A stretch of DNA of 64,000 bases from Phytopseudomonas straminea. Lineage in GTDB: Bacteria > Pseudomonadota > Gammaproteobacteria > Pseudomonadales > Pseudomonadaceae. Position numbers and translations under genes: made by a program. The stretch is taken from the NCBI RefSeq assembly GCF_900112645.1, contig NZ_FOMO01000002.1, positions 713,424-777,423 of the forward strand, given 5' to 3'. Under the pieces are notes generated by a model, which did not search any database, was not told where the DNA came from, and saw only the letters and a list, made by a program, of their open reading frames with translations. Each line of letters begins with the position of its first letter. Within the stretch, counting starts at the first letter, position 1. Shown piece after piece: positions 1 to 11,780 of the stretch.

Positions 1-1121
1 ACAAGCTCGACGAGATCATGAGTGTGCTCGGCGCCAGCTACTACCGTGTGGTCGGCAAGGATCAGGTCTACGGCACCTCGGCCCGCGGCCTGGCCATCGA
101 CACCGCGCTGCCCAGCGGCGAGGAATTTCCGTATTTCCGCGAGTTCTGGATCGAGCGCCCGAAAGCTGGCGACAAGCACCTGGTGATGTACGCCCTGCTC
201 GACTCGCCACGCGCCACCGGCGCCTATCGCTTTATCCTGCGCCCGGGAAAGGACGCCATCGTCGACGTCAAATCCAAGGTATTCCTGCGCGAGAACGTCA
301 CCAAGCTCGGCGTCGCGCCACTGACCAGCATGTTCCTGTACGGCAGCAACCAGCGCTCGGCCAAGGCCAACTACCGCCCGGCGCTGCATGATGCCAACGG
401 CCTGGCCATCCATACCGGCAGCGACGAGCACATCTGGCGCCCGCTGAACAACCCGCAGAACCTGGGCGTGAGCACCTTCCAGGTCGAGAACCCGAAAGGT
501 TTCGGCCTGCTGCAGCGCGGCCGCGACTTCGCCCAGTACGAAGACCTGGACGATCACTACGAAGAGCGCCCAAGCGTGTGGATAGAACCCAAGGGCGAAT
601 GGGGCAAGGGCAAGGTCGAGCTGGTGGAAATCCCTACGCCGGATGAAACCAACGACAACATCGTCGCCTTCTGGACGCCTGACGAACAGCCCAAGCCTGG
701 CGAGCCGATGGAGTTCGACTACCGCATGCACTGGACCAAGGACGAGCGCGCCCAGCTTGGCCCGGATCTGGCCTGGGTCAAGCAGACCATGCGTAGCGCC
801 GGCGAGGTCAAGCAGCCCAACCTGACCCGCAAGCTCGACGGCAGCGTCGCCCTGCTGGTGGACTTCGAAGGCCCGTCCCTGGAAGCCCTCAAACCTGACG
901 CGGCAGTCGCCAGCAACTTCAGCATCAACGACAACGCCGAAGTGTTGGACAATCACCTGCAATACAACAAAGCCACTAAAGGCTGGCGCATGACGGTGCG
1001 TTTCAAGGTCAAGGATCCCAAGCAAGCGGTAGAAATGCGCGCGGCTCTGGTCGAGGGTGACAAGACCCTCAGCGAAACCTGGAGCTATCAACTCCCGCCC
1101 AACACGGTTGCCCCGCAATGA
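1..1121 (+). CDS. opgG: Glucans biosynthesis protein G, C-terminal part (left edge cuts the gene)
   Basis: The reading frame is open from the first bases of the window, so the N-terminus and signal peptide lie outside; about 373 C-terminal residues are present. OpgG (MdoG) is a periplasmic protein needed, with the membrane glucosyltransferase OpgH, to build osmoregulated periplasmic glucans. The segment [10 protein letters not shown] near the start and the beta-rich tail ending in SYQLPP fit the OpgG/OpgD family. The stop overlaps the opgH start by four bases (ATGA at 1118), the usual opgGH coupling. The identity rests on family resemblance and this pairing; OpgD is a close paralogue, but the downstream opgH favours OpgG. 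Confidence 0.93.
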   Translation, partial: KLDEIMSVLGASYYRVVGKDQVYGTSARGLAIDTALPSGEEFPYFREFWIERPKAGDKHLVMYALLDSPRATGAYRFILRPGKDAIVDVKSKVFLRENVTKLGVAPLTSMFLYGSNQRSAKANYRPALHDANGLAIHTGSDEHIWRPLNNPQNLGVSTFQVENPKGFGLLQRGRDFAQYEDLDDHYEERPSVWIEPKGEWGKGKVELVEIPTPDETNDNIVAFWTPDEQPKPGEPMEFDYRMHWTKDERAQLGPDLAWVKQTMRSAGEVKQPNLTRKLDGSVALLVDFEGPSLEALKPDAAVASNFSINDNAEVLDNHLQYNKATKGWRMTVRFKVKDPKQAVEMRAALVEGDKTLSETWSYQLPPNTVAPQ

Positions 1122-3691
1122 AGACCACCGAGCAGTCCGCCCTGGACGAGTACCTGGACAGCCTGCCTCTGAGTGCCACCGAGCGCGAAGCCCTGGCTGA
1201 CAGCCGTGATTTCACCGAACTGCATAGCCGCCTGGGCGGCGTGCAGACGGCAGAGGCCGAAGAGGCTGTGCATCGATCCGCCGTGCGCCGTGTCGAACTC
1301 GGCGCTGGCCGGCCCCTGGAGGCCGAAGGCCTGCTGTCTCTCGATGCCGCCGGGCGCCCGATCCTGCGCGCGGCCCCGCCGCTCAATCGCACCAAGATGA
1401 CCCCCGAGCCGTGGCGCACCAACCTGCTGACCCGCGGTTTCCGTGCACTGTTCGGCAAGAGCAACCCGCCACGCCCGCCAAAGCGTGAGCTGGAGCCGGC
1501 GCGCTGGCGTCGGGTCGGATCCTTGCGCCGCTACGTGCTGCTGATTCTGATGCTCAGCCAGACCGCCGTCGCCACCTGGTACATGAACAGCATCCTGCCC
1601 TACCAGGGCTGGGCGCTGATCAATCTGCAGGAAGTGATGGACCAGGGCTGGCAAGAGAGTTTCTTCCAGGTGCTGCCTTATCTGGTGCAGGGCAGCATTC
1701 TGGCGCTGTTCTCGCTGTTGTTCTGTTGGGTTTCAGCCGGTTTCTGGACGGCCCTGATGGGCTTCTGGGAATTGATGCGCGGTTACGACCGCTACGGCAT
1801 TTCCGGCAGCAGCGCAGGCGACGAGCCGATCGACGCCGCCGCGCGTACCGCGATCATCATGCCGATCTGCAACGAGGACGTACCCCGGGTATTCGCCGGC
1901 CTGCGCGCCACCTACGAGTCGGTGAAGGCCTCGGGTGAACTCGCCCAGTTCGACTTCTTCATCCTCAGCGATACCGGCGATGCCGACATCGCGGTGGCCG
2001 AGCAACGCGCCTGGCTGGAGCTGTGCCAGGAGACCGAAGGCTTCGGCAATATCTTCTACCGCCGCCGGCGTCGTCGCGTGAAGCGCAAGAGCGGCAACAT
2101 CGACGACTTCTGCCGTCGCTGGGGCGGTGATTACCGTTACATGGTAGTGCTCGACGCCGACAGCGTGATGAGCGGCGAATGCCTGACCAAGCTGGTACGC
2201 CTGATGGAGGCCAACCCCCAGGCCGGCATCATCCAGACCTCGCCGAAAGCCGCCGGCATGAACACCATGTACGCGCGCCTGCAGCAGTTCGCCACCCGCG
2301 CCTACGGCCCGCTGTTCACCGCCGGCCTGCACTATTGGCAGCTGGGTGAATCCCATTACTGGGGCCACAACGCGATCATTCGCATGCAGCCGTTCATCGA
2401 GCACTGCGCCCTGGCACCGCTGCCGGGCAAGGGCTCGTTCGCTGGGGCGATCATGTCTCACGATTTCGTCGAGGCCTCGCTGATGCGCCGCGCCGGCTGG
2501 GGCGTATGGATCGCCTACGACCTGCCGGGCAGCTACGAAGAGTTGCCGCCCAACCTGATCGACGAGCTGCAGCGCGACCGCCGCTGGTGCCACGGCAACC
2601 TGATGAACTTCCGCCTGTTCCTGGTCAAGGGCATGCATCCGGTGCACCGCGCGGTGTTCCTGACCGGCGTGATGTCCTACCTGTCGGCGCCGCTGTGGTT
2701 CATGTTCCTGCTGCTTTCCACGGCGCTACTGGCCATCCATACGCTGATGGAGCCGCAATACTTCCTGGTGCCCGGCCAGCTGTTCCCGGTGTGGCCACGC
2801 TGGAATCCACAGCTGGCGGTGACATTGTTTTCCACCACCCTGACCCTGCTGTTCCTGCCCAAGCTGCTTGCCGTGATCCTCATCTGGGTCAAGGACGCCA
2901 AGGCTTACGGCGGCGCCTTCAAGGCGACCGTCAGCATGCTGCTGGAGATGCTCTTCTCGGTGCTGCTGGCGCCGGTACGCATGCTGTTCCACACAATGTT
3001 CGTCACCGCCGCGTTCCTAGGCTGGTCCGCCACCTGGAACTCGCCGCAGCGTGACAACGGCATCACCACCTGGGGCGACGCTACCCGTCGTCACGGCTGG
3101 CAGGCGCTACTGGGCGTGGTCTGGACGGCAGGCGTAGCCTGGCTGGACCCGAACTTCCTGTGGTGGCTGTCGCCGATCGTCGGGTCGCTGATGCTGGCAA
3201 TCCCGGTGTCGGTGTTTTCCAGCCGCCTGAGCCTGGGCCTGGGCAGCAAGAAGGCCAAGCTGTTCCTGATTCCCGAGGAATCCAATCCGCCTCAGGAGCT
3301 GCTGTCTACCTACGCCTACACGCGGCACAACCGCGAGCACGCGATGGAAAACGGCTTTATCGAAGCAGTGCTGCGACCCTTCCCCAATGCTCTGGCCTGC
3401 GCCATGGCCACCGCCCGTCACGGCCAGGCGCCGCTGCTCGAACAGGCTCGTCAGCGCGCCCTGAACGAGGCTCTGGAGCTGGGCCCGAAAAAGCTCGACG
3501 GCAAACGCAAGCTGGCGCTGCTCAGCGACCCGGTGCTGATGGCCCGCCTGCACGCGCAGCTATGGCAACAGGCCGAACAGCACCCGCTGTGGCGCCATGC
3601 TTACAAGCAGAGCGCACCGCCCCAGCCAAAACATGACAACCAGGCGCTCAAAGTGGCGCCGCTCGGCGCTACCTCACCCTTGGTCAACTGA
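1118..3691 (+). CDS. opgH: Glucans biosynthesis glucosyltransferase H
   Basis: An 857-residue inner-membrane glycosyltransferase that polymerises the beta-glucan backbone from UDP-glucose and passes it to the periplasm. Visible features: a long soluble N-terminal region; membrane segments near residues 139-160 and 190-220; a family 2 glycosyltransferase domain starting near residue 240 ([10 protein letters not shown]); the DADS metal-binding motif near residue 346; the QRDRRW motif near residue 485, typical of processive transferases; several hydrophobic helices after residue 520. The length matches pseudomonad OpgH. It is translationally coupled to opgG. Its last 18 bases overlap the convergent gene downstream. 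Confidence 0.96.
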   Translation: MKTTEQSALDEYLDSLPLSATEREALADSRDFTELHSRLGGVQTAEAEEAVHRSAVRRVELGAGRPLEAEGLLSLDAAGRPILRAAPPLNRTKMTPEPWRTNLLTRGFRALFGKSNPPRPPKRELEPARWRRVGSLRRYVLLILMLSQTAVATWYMNSILPYQGWALINLQEVMDQGWQESFFQVLPYLVQGSILALFSLLFCWVSAGFWTALMGFWELMRGYDRYGISGSSAGDEPIDAAARTAIIMPICNEDVPRVFAGLRATYESVKASGELAQFDFFILSDTGDADIAVAEQRAWLELCQETEGFGNIFYRRRRRRVKRKSGNIDDFCRRWGGDYRYMVVLDADSVMSGECLTKLVRLMEANPQAGIIQTSPKAAGMNTMYARLQQFATRAYGPLFTAGLHYWQLGESHYWGHNAIIRMQPFIEHCALAPLPGKGSFAGAIMSHDFVEASLMRRAGWGVWIAYDLPGSYEELPPNLIDELQRDRRWCHGNLMNFRLFLVKGMHPVHRAVFLTGVMSYLSAPLWFMFLLLSTALLAIHTLMEPQYFLVPGQLFPVWPRWNPQLAVTLFSTTLTLLFLPKLLAVILIWVKDAKAYGGAFKATVSMLLEMLFSVLLAPVRMLFHTMFVTAAFLGWSATWNSPQRDNGITTWGDATRRHGWQALLGVVWTAGVAWLDPNFLWWLSPIVGSLMLAIPVSVFSSRLSLGLGSKKAKLFLIPEESNPPQELLSTYAYTRHNREHAMENGFIEAVLRPFPNALACAMATARHGQAPLLEQARQRALNEALELGPKKLDGKRKLALLSDPVLMARLHAQLWQQAEQHPLWRHAYKQSAPPQPKHDNQALKVAPLGATSPLVN

Positions 3692-4465
3692 CCGCCACGC
3701 GGTCATCCAGCCCAGGCTGGCACGGGTATCGCCCCCTTCGGGGCGGTACTCGGCGCCCAGCCAGCCGCGGTAAGCGGCCTTCTTGAGCGCATTGCGCACC
3801 GCGACGAAATCCATAGATCCACTGCCTGGCGCACCGCGCCCCGGACAATCGGCGAATTGCACATGACCGATTCGACCGGCCAGTGTCTCGACCGCAACCA
3901 CCGGATCGATACTCTGCCGCGCCATATGGTAGATATCCAGCTGCGCCCGGAAATTGTCGTGGTCGACTGCAGCTAGTAGCGCCTGCAGATGCTGCGGCGT
4001 GTTGACCAGAAAGCCGGGCATGTCGATGGGATTGATCGCCTCGCTGACCACACCGATGCCCAGTAAACCGAACGCTTCGGCCGCCTTGCGGATATTTCCG
4101 GCCAATGTCTCCAGCGCCTGCTCGCGGGAAACGCCTTCGGCCAGCCGCCCGGGCAGCACATTGACCACGCAGGGCCGCACCATCGCCGCGTAGGTCAGCG
4201 CATCCTGAAGCGCCTCATCGAACGCCGACTGGCGCGCCGGCACTGCCGCCAGACCAGGCCCGCCGTCGAGAAAGTCGCCGCCCGGGAAATTCATCAGCAC
4301 CAGCGGCAGCCCTGCCCGCTCCAATTCGTCCTTCAGGCGCAGCGCCGGCAACTCATAGGGAAACTGGATTTCCACACCGTCAAAGCCCGCGGCTGCAGCA
4401 GCGACGATGCGTTCGAGAAGGGGCCGCTCGGTAAACAGCATCGTCAGATTGGCGGATAGCTTCAT
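3674..4465 (-). CDS. Hydroxypyruvate isomerase-like TIM-barrel protein
   Basis: A 263-residue protein of the xylose-isomerase-like TIM-barrel superfamily. The segments [12 protein letters not shown] near residue 30, [12 protein letters not shown] mid-protein, [10 protein letters not shown] and [16 protein letters not shown] are those of the hydroxypyruvate isomerase (Hyi) branch, which interconverts hydroxypyruvate and tartronate semialdehyde. I chose the ATG at 4465 because GAGGAG precedes it by about seven bases; a longer frame starts further upstream without comparable support. No glyoxylate carboligase or tartronate semialdehyde reductase gene is adjacent, so the true substrate is open; 2-oxo-tetronate isomerases are close relatives. 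Confidence 0.82.
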   Translation of the reverse strand: MKLSANLTMLFTERPLLERIVAAAAAGFDGVEIQFPYELPALRLKDELERAGLPLVLMNFPGGDFLDGGPGLAAVPARQSAFDEALQDALTYAAMVRPCVVNVLPGRLAEGVSREQALETLAGNIRKAAEAFGLLGIGVVSEAINPIDMPGFLVNTPQHLQALLAAVDHDNFRAQLDIYHMARQSIDPVVAVETLAGRIGHVQFADCPGRGAPGSGSMDFVAVRNALKKAAYRGWLGAEYRPEGGDTRASLGWMTAWRSVDQG

Positions 4466-4518
4466 GCACGACTCCTCGGTTGGCCGTCTCGGAAACGGCA
4501 CTAGCGGTGATAACGACT

Positions 4519-4887
4519 CTACAGGCCGTCCTTTTCAAGGTGATCAAGGTCAACCGGATCGCCACTATGGGCATCGAGACGGTGACGAATGTCCTCGAAC
4601 ATCTGATCGAATTCCTCGTGCTCGTGGCTGATCAGCACCACGCTGGTGGGCAGCCCGTGCCTGTGGGCCAGGCGACTGACCACACTGGCGAAATTGAAGG
4701 CGGTATCACGGTGCAGCTCGAAGGCCTCCTCGAATGCCGTACCGTCGATCCCGCCCTTCATGGACATCTGCAGCATCGGCCCCTCGGCCGCATCCTGGCG
4801 AATGTCGTAATGCAGGTCGATGGCATAGACCGGAACTTCACCAGTCGCCACGCTGTTACTGCGATGAAAATGGCCAGGCTCGAACAT
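4519..4887 (-). CDS. DUF5064-type hypothetical protein
   Basis: A 122-residue soluble protein with no signal peptide or membrane segment. The opening MFEPGHFHRSN and the middle AIDLHYDI resemble a small conserved protein of pseudomonads that I believe is classed as DUF5064. The composition is acidic and rich in His (GLPTSVVLISHEHEEFDQMF). The function is unknown. It lies 53 bases upstream of the hydroxypyruvate isomerase-like gene on the same strand and could share its transcript. The gap before the next gene (4888-5086) shows no further ORF worth calling. Confidence 0.7.
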   Translation of the reverse strand: MFEPGHFHRSNSVATGEVPVYAIDLHYDIRQDAAEGPMLQMSMKGGIDGTAFEEAFELHRDTAFNFASVVSRLAHRHGLPTSVVLISHEHEEFDQMFEDIRHRLDAHSGDPVDLDHLEKDGL

Positions 4888-5086
4888 GTGCTGTCTCCTA
4901 CGCTGAAGGATCGACCGAAACCACGATCGGCATCGGACTCCTCAACATAGACCGTCGCGGCGCATGATGATGCGAACCTGAGCGCGCACCACAAAAGCGC
5001 ACATAAAGCACCAATAGTGGGCATATTCGACACACACCGAGCACTGCAAATACCCATGGCAGAGGGCTTGATACGCTCGTTTGAAC

Positions 5087-5398
5087 TCAGCGCTTCTTTT
5101 CGGCGCGCTCCTGCACCAGTACCCAGGGTGCGACGACCACGGCCCACAATGCTGGATCGCGGGCGAGCAGATCTTGCGCACGGCTATCGTCCAACACCGC
5201 GATTCGCCCGGCATCTAGCCATGCAGCAACCTCATCCTTGCGATTCTCGGCAACCGCTTCGGCTACCTCGATCAGGTCCTGATCGCTGTCGACCCAGAGC
5301 AGCGAACCGCGGGCAAAGAACGGCTGCAGCTCCTGCCAGGTGATGGGGGCGGTTTCTCCGAGCAATTTGGCATAGAGGGTGCTTGGTTGTTCGTTCAT
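5087..5398 (-). CDS. DUF2288 family protein
   Basis: A 103-residue cytoplasmic protein. The order TLYAKLLGETAPITW, then ELQPFFARGSLLWVD, then LIEVAEAVAENRKDEV is the pattern of the DUF2288 family of small proteobacterial proteins of unknown function. I chose the start at 5398 because the protein then begins MNEQPSTLYAKLLGE, as in the family; the frame continues 14 codons further upstream. It is transcribed away from braC. Nothing in the neighbours suggests a role. Confidence 0.75.
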   Translation of the reverse strand: MNEQPSTLYAKLLGETAPITWQELQPFFARGSLLWVDSDQDLIEVAEAVAENRKDEVAAWLDAGRIAVLDDSRAQDLLARDPALWAVVVAPWVLVQERAEKKR

Positions 5399-5688
5399 GG
5401 CAGTTCCGTATTTCGATGGCCGTTTTTTGACGGCCGCCATGATAACGACGGACGGCTGGCAGACAAGGGACTGTCAACCGCCCGGCGGTCAGGAGCTAGC
5501 CGTTTTTCTATACATTTCTTGCAATTACGCGACATTCTTACCGATCTCTTTCGACTGCCGACTTTCCAAGGCGCAAATCTGCGCTCTACACTGTATCGGT
5601 ACAGTTGCCGGGGATATGGCCGGAAGTCGACTCCGGTTCTGCTGCTTTGGCTACCAGAACTACAACAAAACACAACGAGTGGAGCACT

Positions 5689-6810
5689 ATGAACAACGCT
5701 ACTAAGCAGATTTCCAAGCTGTTCGCCGCTATGGCCCTGGCTGGCTGTGCCAGCTACTCGGTCGCCGCCGACACCATCAAGATCGCCATGGCTGGCCCGG
5801 TGACCGGTGCCGTCGCGCAGTACGGTGAAATGCAGTTCGTCGGTGCCAAGATGGCCATCGAGCAGATCAACAAGGCCGGCGGTGTGAACGGTGCCCAGCT
5901 TGAAGGCGTGGTCTATGACGACGCATGCGATCCCAAGCAGGCCGTGGCCGTAGCCAACAAGATCGTCAACGATGGCGCCAAGTTCGTCGTTGGTCACCTG
6001 TGTTCCAGCTCCACTCAGCCGGCTTCGGACATCTACGAAGACGAAGGCATCCTGATGATCACCCCGGCTGCCACCAGCCCGGAAATCACCGCCCGTGGCT
6101 ACGAGTTGATCTTCCGCACCATCGGTCTGGACAGCCTGCAGGGCCCGACCGCAGGCAACTTCATTGCTGACCACATCAAGCCGAAGAACGTCGCTGTCAT
6201 CCACGACAAGCAGCAGTACGGTGAAGGCATCGCCAGCGCCGTGAAGCAGACCCTGGAATCCAAAGGCGTGAAAGTCGGCGTGTTCGAAGGTATCAACGCC
6301 GGCGACAAGGACTTCTCCTCGCTGATCGCCAAGCTCAAGCAGCAGGGCATCGACTTCGTCTACTACGGCGGCTACCACCCGGAACTGGGTCTGCTGCTGC
6401 GTCAGTCCAAGGAAAAAGGCCTGGACGTGCGCTTCATGGGCCCCGAAGGCGTAGGCAACAAGGAAATCTCGGCCATCGCCGGCCCGGCTTCCGAAGGCCT
6501 GCTGGTCACCCTGCCGCAGTCGTTCGACCAGGATCCGAAGAACAAGGCACTGGTTGAAGCCTTCAAGGCCAAGAACGAAGACCCGAGCGGTCCGTTCGTA
6601 TTCCCGGCCTACGCCGCCGTTCAGGTCATCGCCGGCGGCATCGAGAAAGCCGGTAGCACCGACACAGCCAAAGTGGCCGCAGCCCTGCGCGCCAACACCT
6701 TCGAAACCCCGACCGGCACCCTCGGTTTCGACGAGAAAGGCGACCTGAAGAACTTCAACTTCGTGGTCTATGAATGGCACCAGGACGGCACCAAGTCCGA
6801 AGCCAAGTAA
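5689..6810 (+). CDS. braC: Branched-chain amino acid ABC transporter, periplasmic binding protein
   Basis: A 373-residue Leu/Ile/Val(/Ala/Thr)-binding protein delivering substrate to the BraDEFG importer. The N-terminus is a signal peptide ending near YSVAA, after which DTIKIAMAGPVTG opens the mature type I periplasmic binding fold. VVYDDACDPKQAVAVANK and HLCSSSTQP are strongly like P. aeruginosa BraC. GAGTGGAG sits just before the ATG at 5689, which fixes the start. An LAGC tetrapeptide inside the signal peptide resembles a lipobox. The 290-base upstream gap must hold the promoter; I saw no clear sigma-70 boxes there. The gene is separated from braD by a palindrome and a terminator. Confidence 0.96.
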   Translation: MNNATKQISKLFAAMALAGCASYSVAADTIKIAMAGPVTGAVAQYGEMQFVGAKMAIEQINKAGGVNGAQLEGVVYDDACDPKQAVAVANKIVNDGAKFVVGHLCSSSTQPASDIYEDEGILMITPAATSPEITARGYELIFRTIGLDSLQGPTAGNFIADHIKPKNVAVIHDKQQYGEGIASAVKQTLESKGVKVGVFEGINAGDKDFSSLIAKLKQQGIDFVYYGGYHPELGLLLRQSKEKGLDVRFMGPEGVGNKEISAIAGPASEGLLVTLPQSFDQDPKNKALVEAFKAKNEDPSGPFVFPAYAAVQVIAGGIEKAGSTDTAKVAAALRANTFETPTGTLGFDEKGDLKNFNFVVYEWHQDGTKSEAK

Positions 6811-6849
6811 GCCCCCGCCGAAGAAGCTGATTCATGAGCTAGCAAGCTA

Positions 6850-6934
6850 GGCCCTGCAAGGCAAGAACAGGCGAGGAAGCGGAGTGTACTTTTGTACATG
6901 AGCATTCCGAACCTGTTCTTAACGCAGCAGGGCC
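6850..6934. repeat. Large imperfect palindrome (intergenic repeat-like element)
   Basis: The two halves are nearly reverse complements around a centre near 6892. GGCCCTGC (6850-6857) pairs with GCAGGGCC (6927-6934), AAGAACAGG pairs with CCTGTTCTT, and GTAC-TTT-GTAC forms the tip. The RNA would fold into a hairpin of roughly 85 bases. Its size and wording resemble dispersed intergenic repeats seen in some Pseudomonas genomes, but copy number cannot be judged from one window. It lies between braC and braD, where it could stabilise the upstream braC transcript. Confidence 0.7.
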
Positions 6935-6970
6935 GACGCGCAGCAGATCATGAACAGGTTCTGAACCAAG

Positions 6971-6997
6971 AGCCCACTGCTGCGGTGGGCTTTGTCT
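6971..6997 (+). terminator. Intrinsic terminator or attenuator between braC and braD
   Basis: AGCCCAC (6971-6977) pairs perfectly with GTGGGCT (6985-6991) across a seven-base loop, followed by the T-rich run TTTGTCT. It lies 161 bases after the braC stop and before the braD leader, so it would end many braC transcripts and give more binding protein than permease. Confidence 0.7.
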
Positions 6998-7066
6998 ATT
7001 AGAAAGAATTCCGGTTTCGCGCTGCGCCACAAGCGCTGTCGTGCGCGCAAACCCAGGAGTTAGGCA

Positions 7067-9242
<2,176 letters not shown>

Positions 9243-9246
<4 letters not shown>

Positions 9247-10010
9247 GCCGCCCGATTCTAGAAGTGAGCGGCCTGTCCATGCGTTTTGGCGGCCTGCTGG
9301 CCGTCAACGGGGTCAGCCTCTCGGTCAATGAAAAACAGGTAGTGTCGATGATCGGCCCGAACGGCGCCGGCAAGACCACCGTGTTCAACTGCCTGACCGG
9401 TTTCTACAAACCGACCTCGGGCAGCATCCGCCTCAATGGCGAGCAGATCGAAGGCTTGCCGGGCCACAAGATCGCCCGCAAGGGTGTGGTGCGCACGTTC
9501 CAGAACGTTCGCCTGTTCAAGGAAATGACCGCGGTGGAAAACCTGCTGGTCGCCCAGCACCGCCACATCAACACCAACTTCCTCTCCGGGCTGTTCAAGA
9601 CCCCGGCGTTTCGCCGCAGCGAACGCGAGGCCATGGATTACGCCGCGCATTGGCTGGAACAGGTCAACCTGACCGAATTTGCCAACCGCCCGGCCGGCAC
9701 CCTGGCCTACGGTCAGCAGCGCCGCCTGGAAATCGCCCGCTGCATGATGACCCGGCCGAGCATCCTAATGCTCGACGAACCGGCTGCCGGCCTAAACCCG
9801 CGGGAAACCGACGACCTGAAAGCGCTGATCGGCGTGCTGCGTGACGAGCATGACGTGACCGTGCTGCTGATCGAACACGACATGAAGCTGGTCATGAGCA
9901 TTTCCGACCATATCTTCGTGATCAACCAGGGCACGCCCCTGGCCGACGGCACGCCCCAACAGATCCGCGACAATCCGGACGTGATCAAAGCCTACCTGGG
10001 GGAAGCGTAA
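9243..10010 (+). CDS. braF: Branched-chain amino acid ABC transporter ATP-binding protein (LivG type)
   Basis: A 255-residue cytoplasmic ATPase energising the importer. Walker [10 protein letters not shown] is near residue 38, the LivG-type signature segment [13 protein letters not shown] mid-protein, Walker [14 protein letters not shown] follows, and the switch His is in LLIEHDM. The long insertion between Walker A and the signature ([19 protein letters not shown]) distinguishes LivG/BraF from LivF/BraG. It overlaps braE by four bases, and its stop is shared with the braG start (TAATG). Confidence 0.96.
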
Positions 10011-10711
10011 TGCTGTATTTCGACAACGTTTCCACCTTCTACGGCAAGATCCAGGCGCTGCACGGTGTCAGCGTGGAAGTGCGCCAGGGTGAGATCGTCA
10101 CCCTGATCGGTGCCAACGGTGCCGGCAAATCCACCCTGCTGATGACCCTGTGCGGCACCCCGCAAGCCACCAGCGGCAGCATTCGTTACCAGGGTGAAGA
10201 GCTGGTAGGCATGGAAACTCCGCAGATCATGCGCAAGAGCATCGCCGTGGTGCCGGAAGGCCGCCGCGTGTTCGCCCGCCTGACCGTCGAGGAAAACCTC
10301 GCCATGGGCGGCTTCTTCGGCAGCAAGGCGGACAATCAGGAGCAGCTGGACAAGGTGCTGCACCTGTTCCCGCGCCTGAAGGAACGCCTGGTGCAGCGCG
10401 CCGGCACCATGTCCGGCGGCGAACAGCAGATGCTCGCCATCGGCCGGGCGCTGATGAGCAAACCCAAGCTGCTGCTGCTCGACGAGCCCTCGCTAGGCCT
10501 GGCGCCGATCATCATCCAGCAGATCTTCGACATCATCGAACAGCTGCGCAAGGACGGTGTGACGGTATTCCTGGTCGAGCAGAACGCCAACCAGGCGCTC
10601 AAGCTCGCCGACCGCGGCTACGTGCTGGAGAACGGGCGGATCGTCATGCAGGGCAGCGGGCATGACCTGCTCAATGATCCAAAGGTGCGTGACGCCTACC
10701 TGGGCGGTTGA
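10010..10711 (+). CDS. braG: Branched-chain amino acid ABC transporter ATP-binding protein (LivF type)
   Basis: A 233-residue second ATPase of the importer. Walker A GANGAGKST, signature MSGGEQQMLAIGRALM, Walker B LLLLDEPSLGLAP and LVEQNA are all intact. PEGRRVFARLTVEENLAMGG is typical of LivF/BraG. It starts one base before the end of braF and closes the operon, apart from a small peptide gene 104 bases downstream. Confidence 0.96.
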   Translation: MLYFDNVSTFYGKIQALHGVSVEVRQGEIVTLIGANGAGKSTLLMTLCGTPQATSGSIRYQGEELVGMETPQIMRKSIAVVPEGRRVFARLTVEENLAMGGFFGSKADNQEQLDKVLHLFPRLKERLVQRAGTMSGGEQQMLAIGRALMSKPKLLLLDEPSLGLAPIIIQQIFDIIEQLRKDGVTVFLVEQNANQALKLADRGYVLENGRIVMQGSGHDLLNDPKVRDAYLGG

Positions 10712-10815
10712 TGCCATTGAACCCCGGCGGCCCAAGAGCCGTCGGGACATTTACCCTGAACGATGCCCGGCGCGCTCCAGTCCCAATAATGAACGGACTA
10801 AACAGGAGTCGCACC

Positions 10816-10902
10816 ATGCTGAAGTTTCTGGGCAGCACCATCGGCATCATCTTCCTGATCGGCCTGCTGGTCGTGATCGGTATCTTCTCACTGATCTTCT
10901 GA
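10816..10902 (+). CDS. 28-residue single-helix membrane peptide
   Basis: A short ORF read directly from the sequence, preceded by AGGAG eight bases before its ATG and followed at once by a strong terminator. The product has one basic residue near the N-terminus and an almost unbroken hydrophobic stretch (IGIIFLIGLLVVIGIFSL), so it should be a single-pass inner-membrane peptide. It follows braG and may be the last gene of the bra transcript. The frame is open further upstream to about 10708, but the RBS supports the short form. The function is unknown. Confidence 0.62.
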   Translation: MLKFLGSTIGIIFLIGLLVVIGIFSLIF

Positions 10903-10915
10903 TCACCCCATCTGC

Positions 10916-10942
10916 AAGCCGGGCGCCATGCCCGGCTTTTTT
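10916..10942 (+). terminator. Strong intrinsic terminator
   Basis: AAGCCGGGC (10916-10924) pairs perfectly with GCCCGGCTT (10930-10938) over a five-base loop and runs into six Ts. It ends the bra operon and its small downstream ORF. Confidence 0.92.
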
Positions 10943-11008
10943 CATGCCGCGCGCATGAGCCTGCGCGCAACGCTACAATGGGCATCACTTCGCTGACGAT
11001 GCTCCGCC

Positions 11009-11719
11009 ATGACCACTCCCCTTCGCCTCTCCAAACGCCTGATCGAACTCACCGGCTGCTCGCGTCGCGAGGCTGAACTGTATATCGAGGGCGGCTGGGT
11101 CACGGTTGACGGTGTGGTCGTCGACGAACCGCAGCGCAAGGTCACCGACGAAACCGTTACCCTGCTGCCCGATGCCGTTGCCGAACCGCTGCTGCCGGTT
11201 ACCCTGCTGCTGCACATTCCAAGCGGGCGTTTTCCAGAGCGCGCCGCCGAGGAGATCGGCCCGGACAGCCGCTGGCCGGACGATCGCGCCGAGCAACGTA
11301 CCCTCAAAGGACACTTTGCCCGCCTGACGCCCTGCATCCCCCTGCAGGCGGGCGCCGACGGCCTGCACGTGCTGACCCAGGACTGGCGCACCGAGCGCAA
11401 GCTACGCGAGGACCTGGCAAAGCTCGAACAGGAGTACGTGGTAGAGGTCAGCGGCGAGCTGTCGGAACGTGACCTCAAGCGCCTCAACCACGGCCTGGTG
11501 TTCAACGGCACGCCCCTGGCGCCGTGCAAGGTCAGCTGGCAGAACGAAACCCGCCTGCGCTTCGCCCTGAAGAACCCGCTGCCCGGCCAGTTGGTGTTCA
11601 TATGCAACAGCGTCGGTCTCAAGGTGCTGGGCCTCAAGCGCATCCGCATCGGCGGCGTGCCCATGGGCAAGGTTCCAGCGGGCCAATGGCGCTACCTGGG
11701 CGCCAAGGAACGCTTCTGA
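11009..11719 (+). CDS. S4-domain protein related to RluF/RsuA pseudouridine synthases, catalytic motif degenerate
   Basis: A 236-residue protein. Residues 5-45 form an S4 RNA-binding domain (RLSKRLIELTGCSRREAELY). The rest aligns with small-subunit-type pseudouridine synthases: LEQEYVVEVSGELSERDLKRL matches the central strand region, and LKVLGLKRIRIGGVPMGKVP matches the C-terminal LxRxRIG segment. Where true enzymes carry GRLD with the catalytic Asp, the sequence here reads IPLQAGADGLHVLTQD. Counting back from the conserved GL..LT puts Gln at the Asp position, and the usual NRQIRRM stretch is also missing (PGQLVFICNS). It may be an RNA-binding protein rather than an active synthase. Automatic annotation would probably call it rRNA pseudouridine synthase. 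Confidence 0.8.
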   Translation: MTTPLRLSKRLIELTGCSRREAELYIEGGWVTVDGVVVDEPQRKVTDETVTLLPDAVAEPLLPVTLLLHIPSGRFPERAAEEIGPDSRWPDDRAEQRTLKGHFARLTPCIPLQAGADGLHVLTQDWRTERKLREDLAKLEQEYVVEVSGELSERDLKRLNHGLVFNGTPLAPCKVSWQNETRLRFALKNPLPGQLVFICNSVGLKVLGLKRIRIGGVPMGKVPAGQWRYLGAKERF

Positions 11720-11780
11720 GCCACGCCCCTCCCTTTCACAGGGTTGCGCCACGCTGGCGCGCCCGTCATCAGGAATACCC

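Noticed and set aside
5395..6780. A 461-codon minus-strand frame antisense to braC
   Set aside because: Antisense to a gene with clear homology; Val/Gly/Asp/Phe-rich composition typical of mirrored codons in high-GC DNA; no ribosome site.
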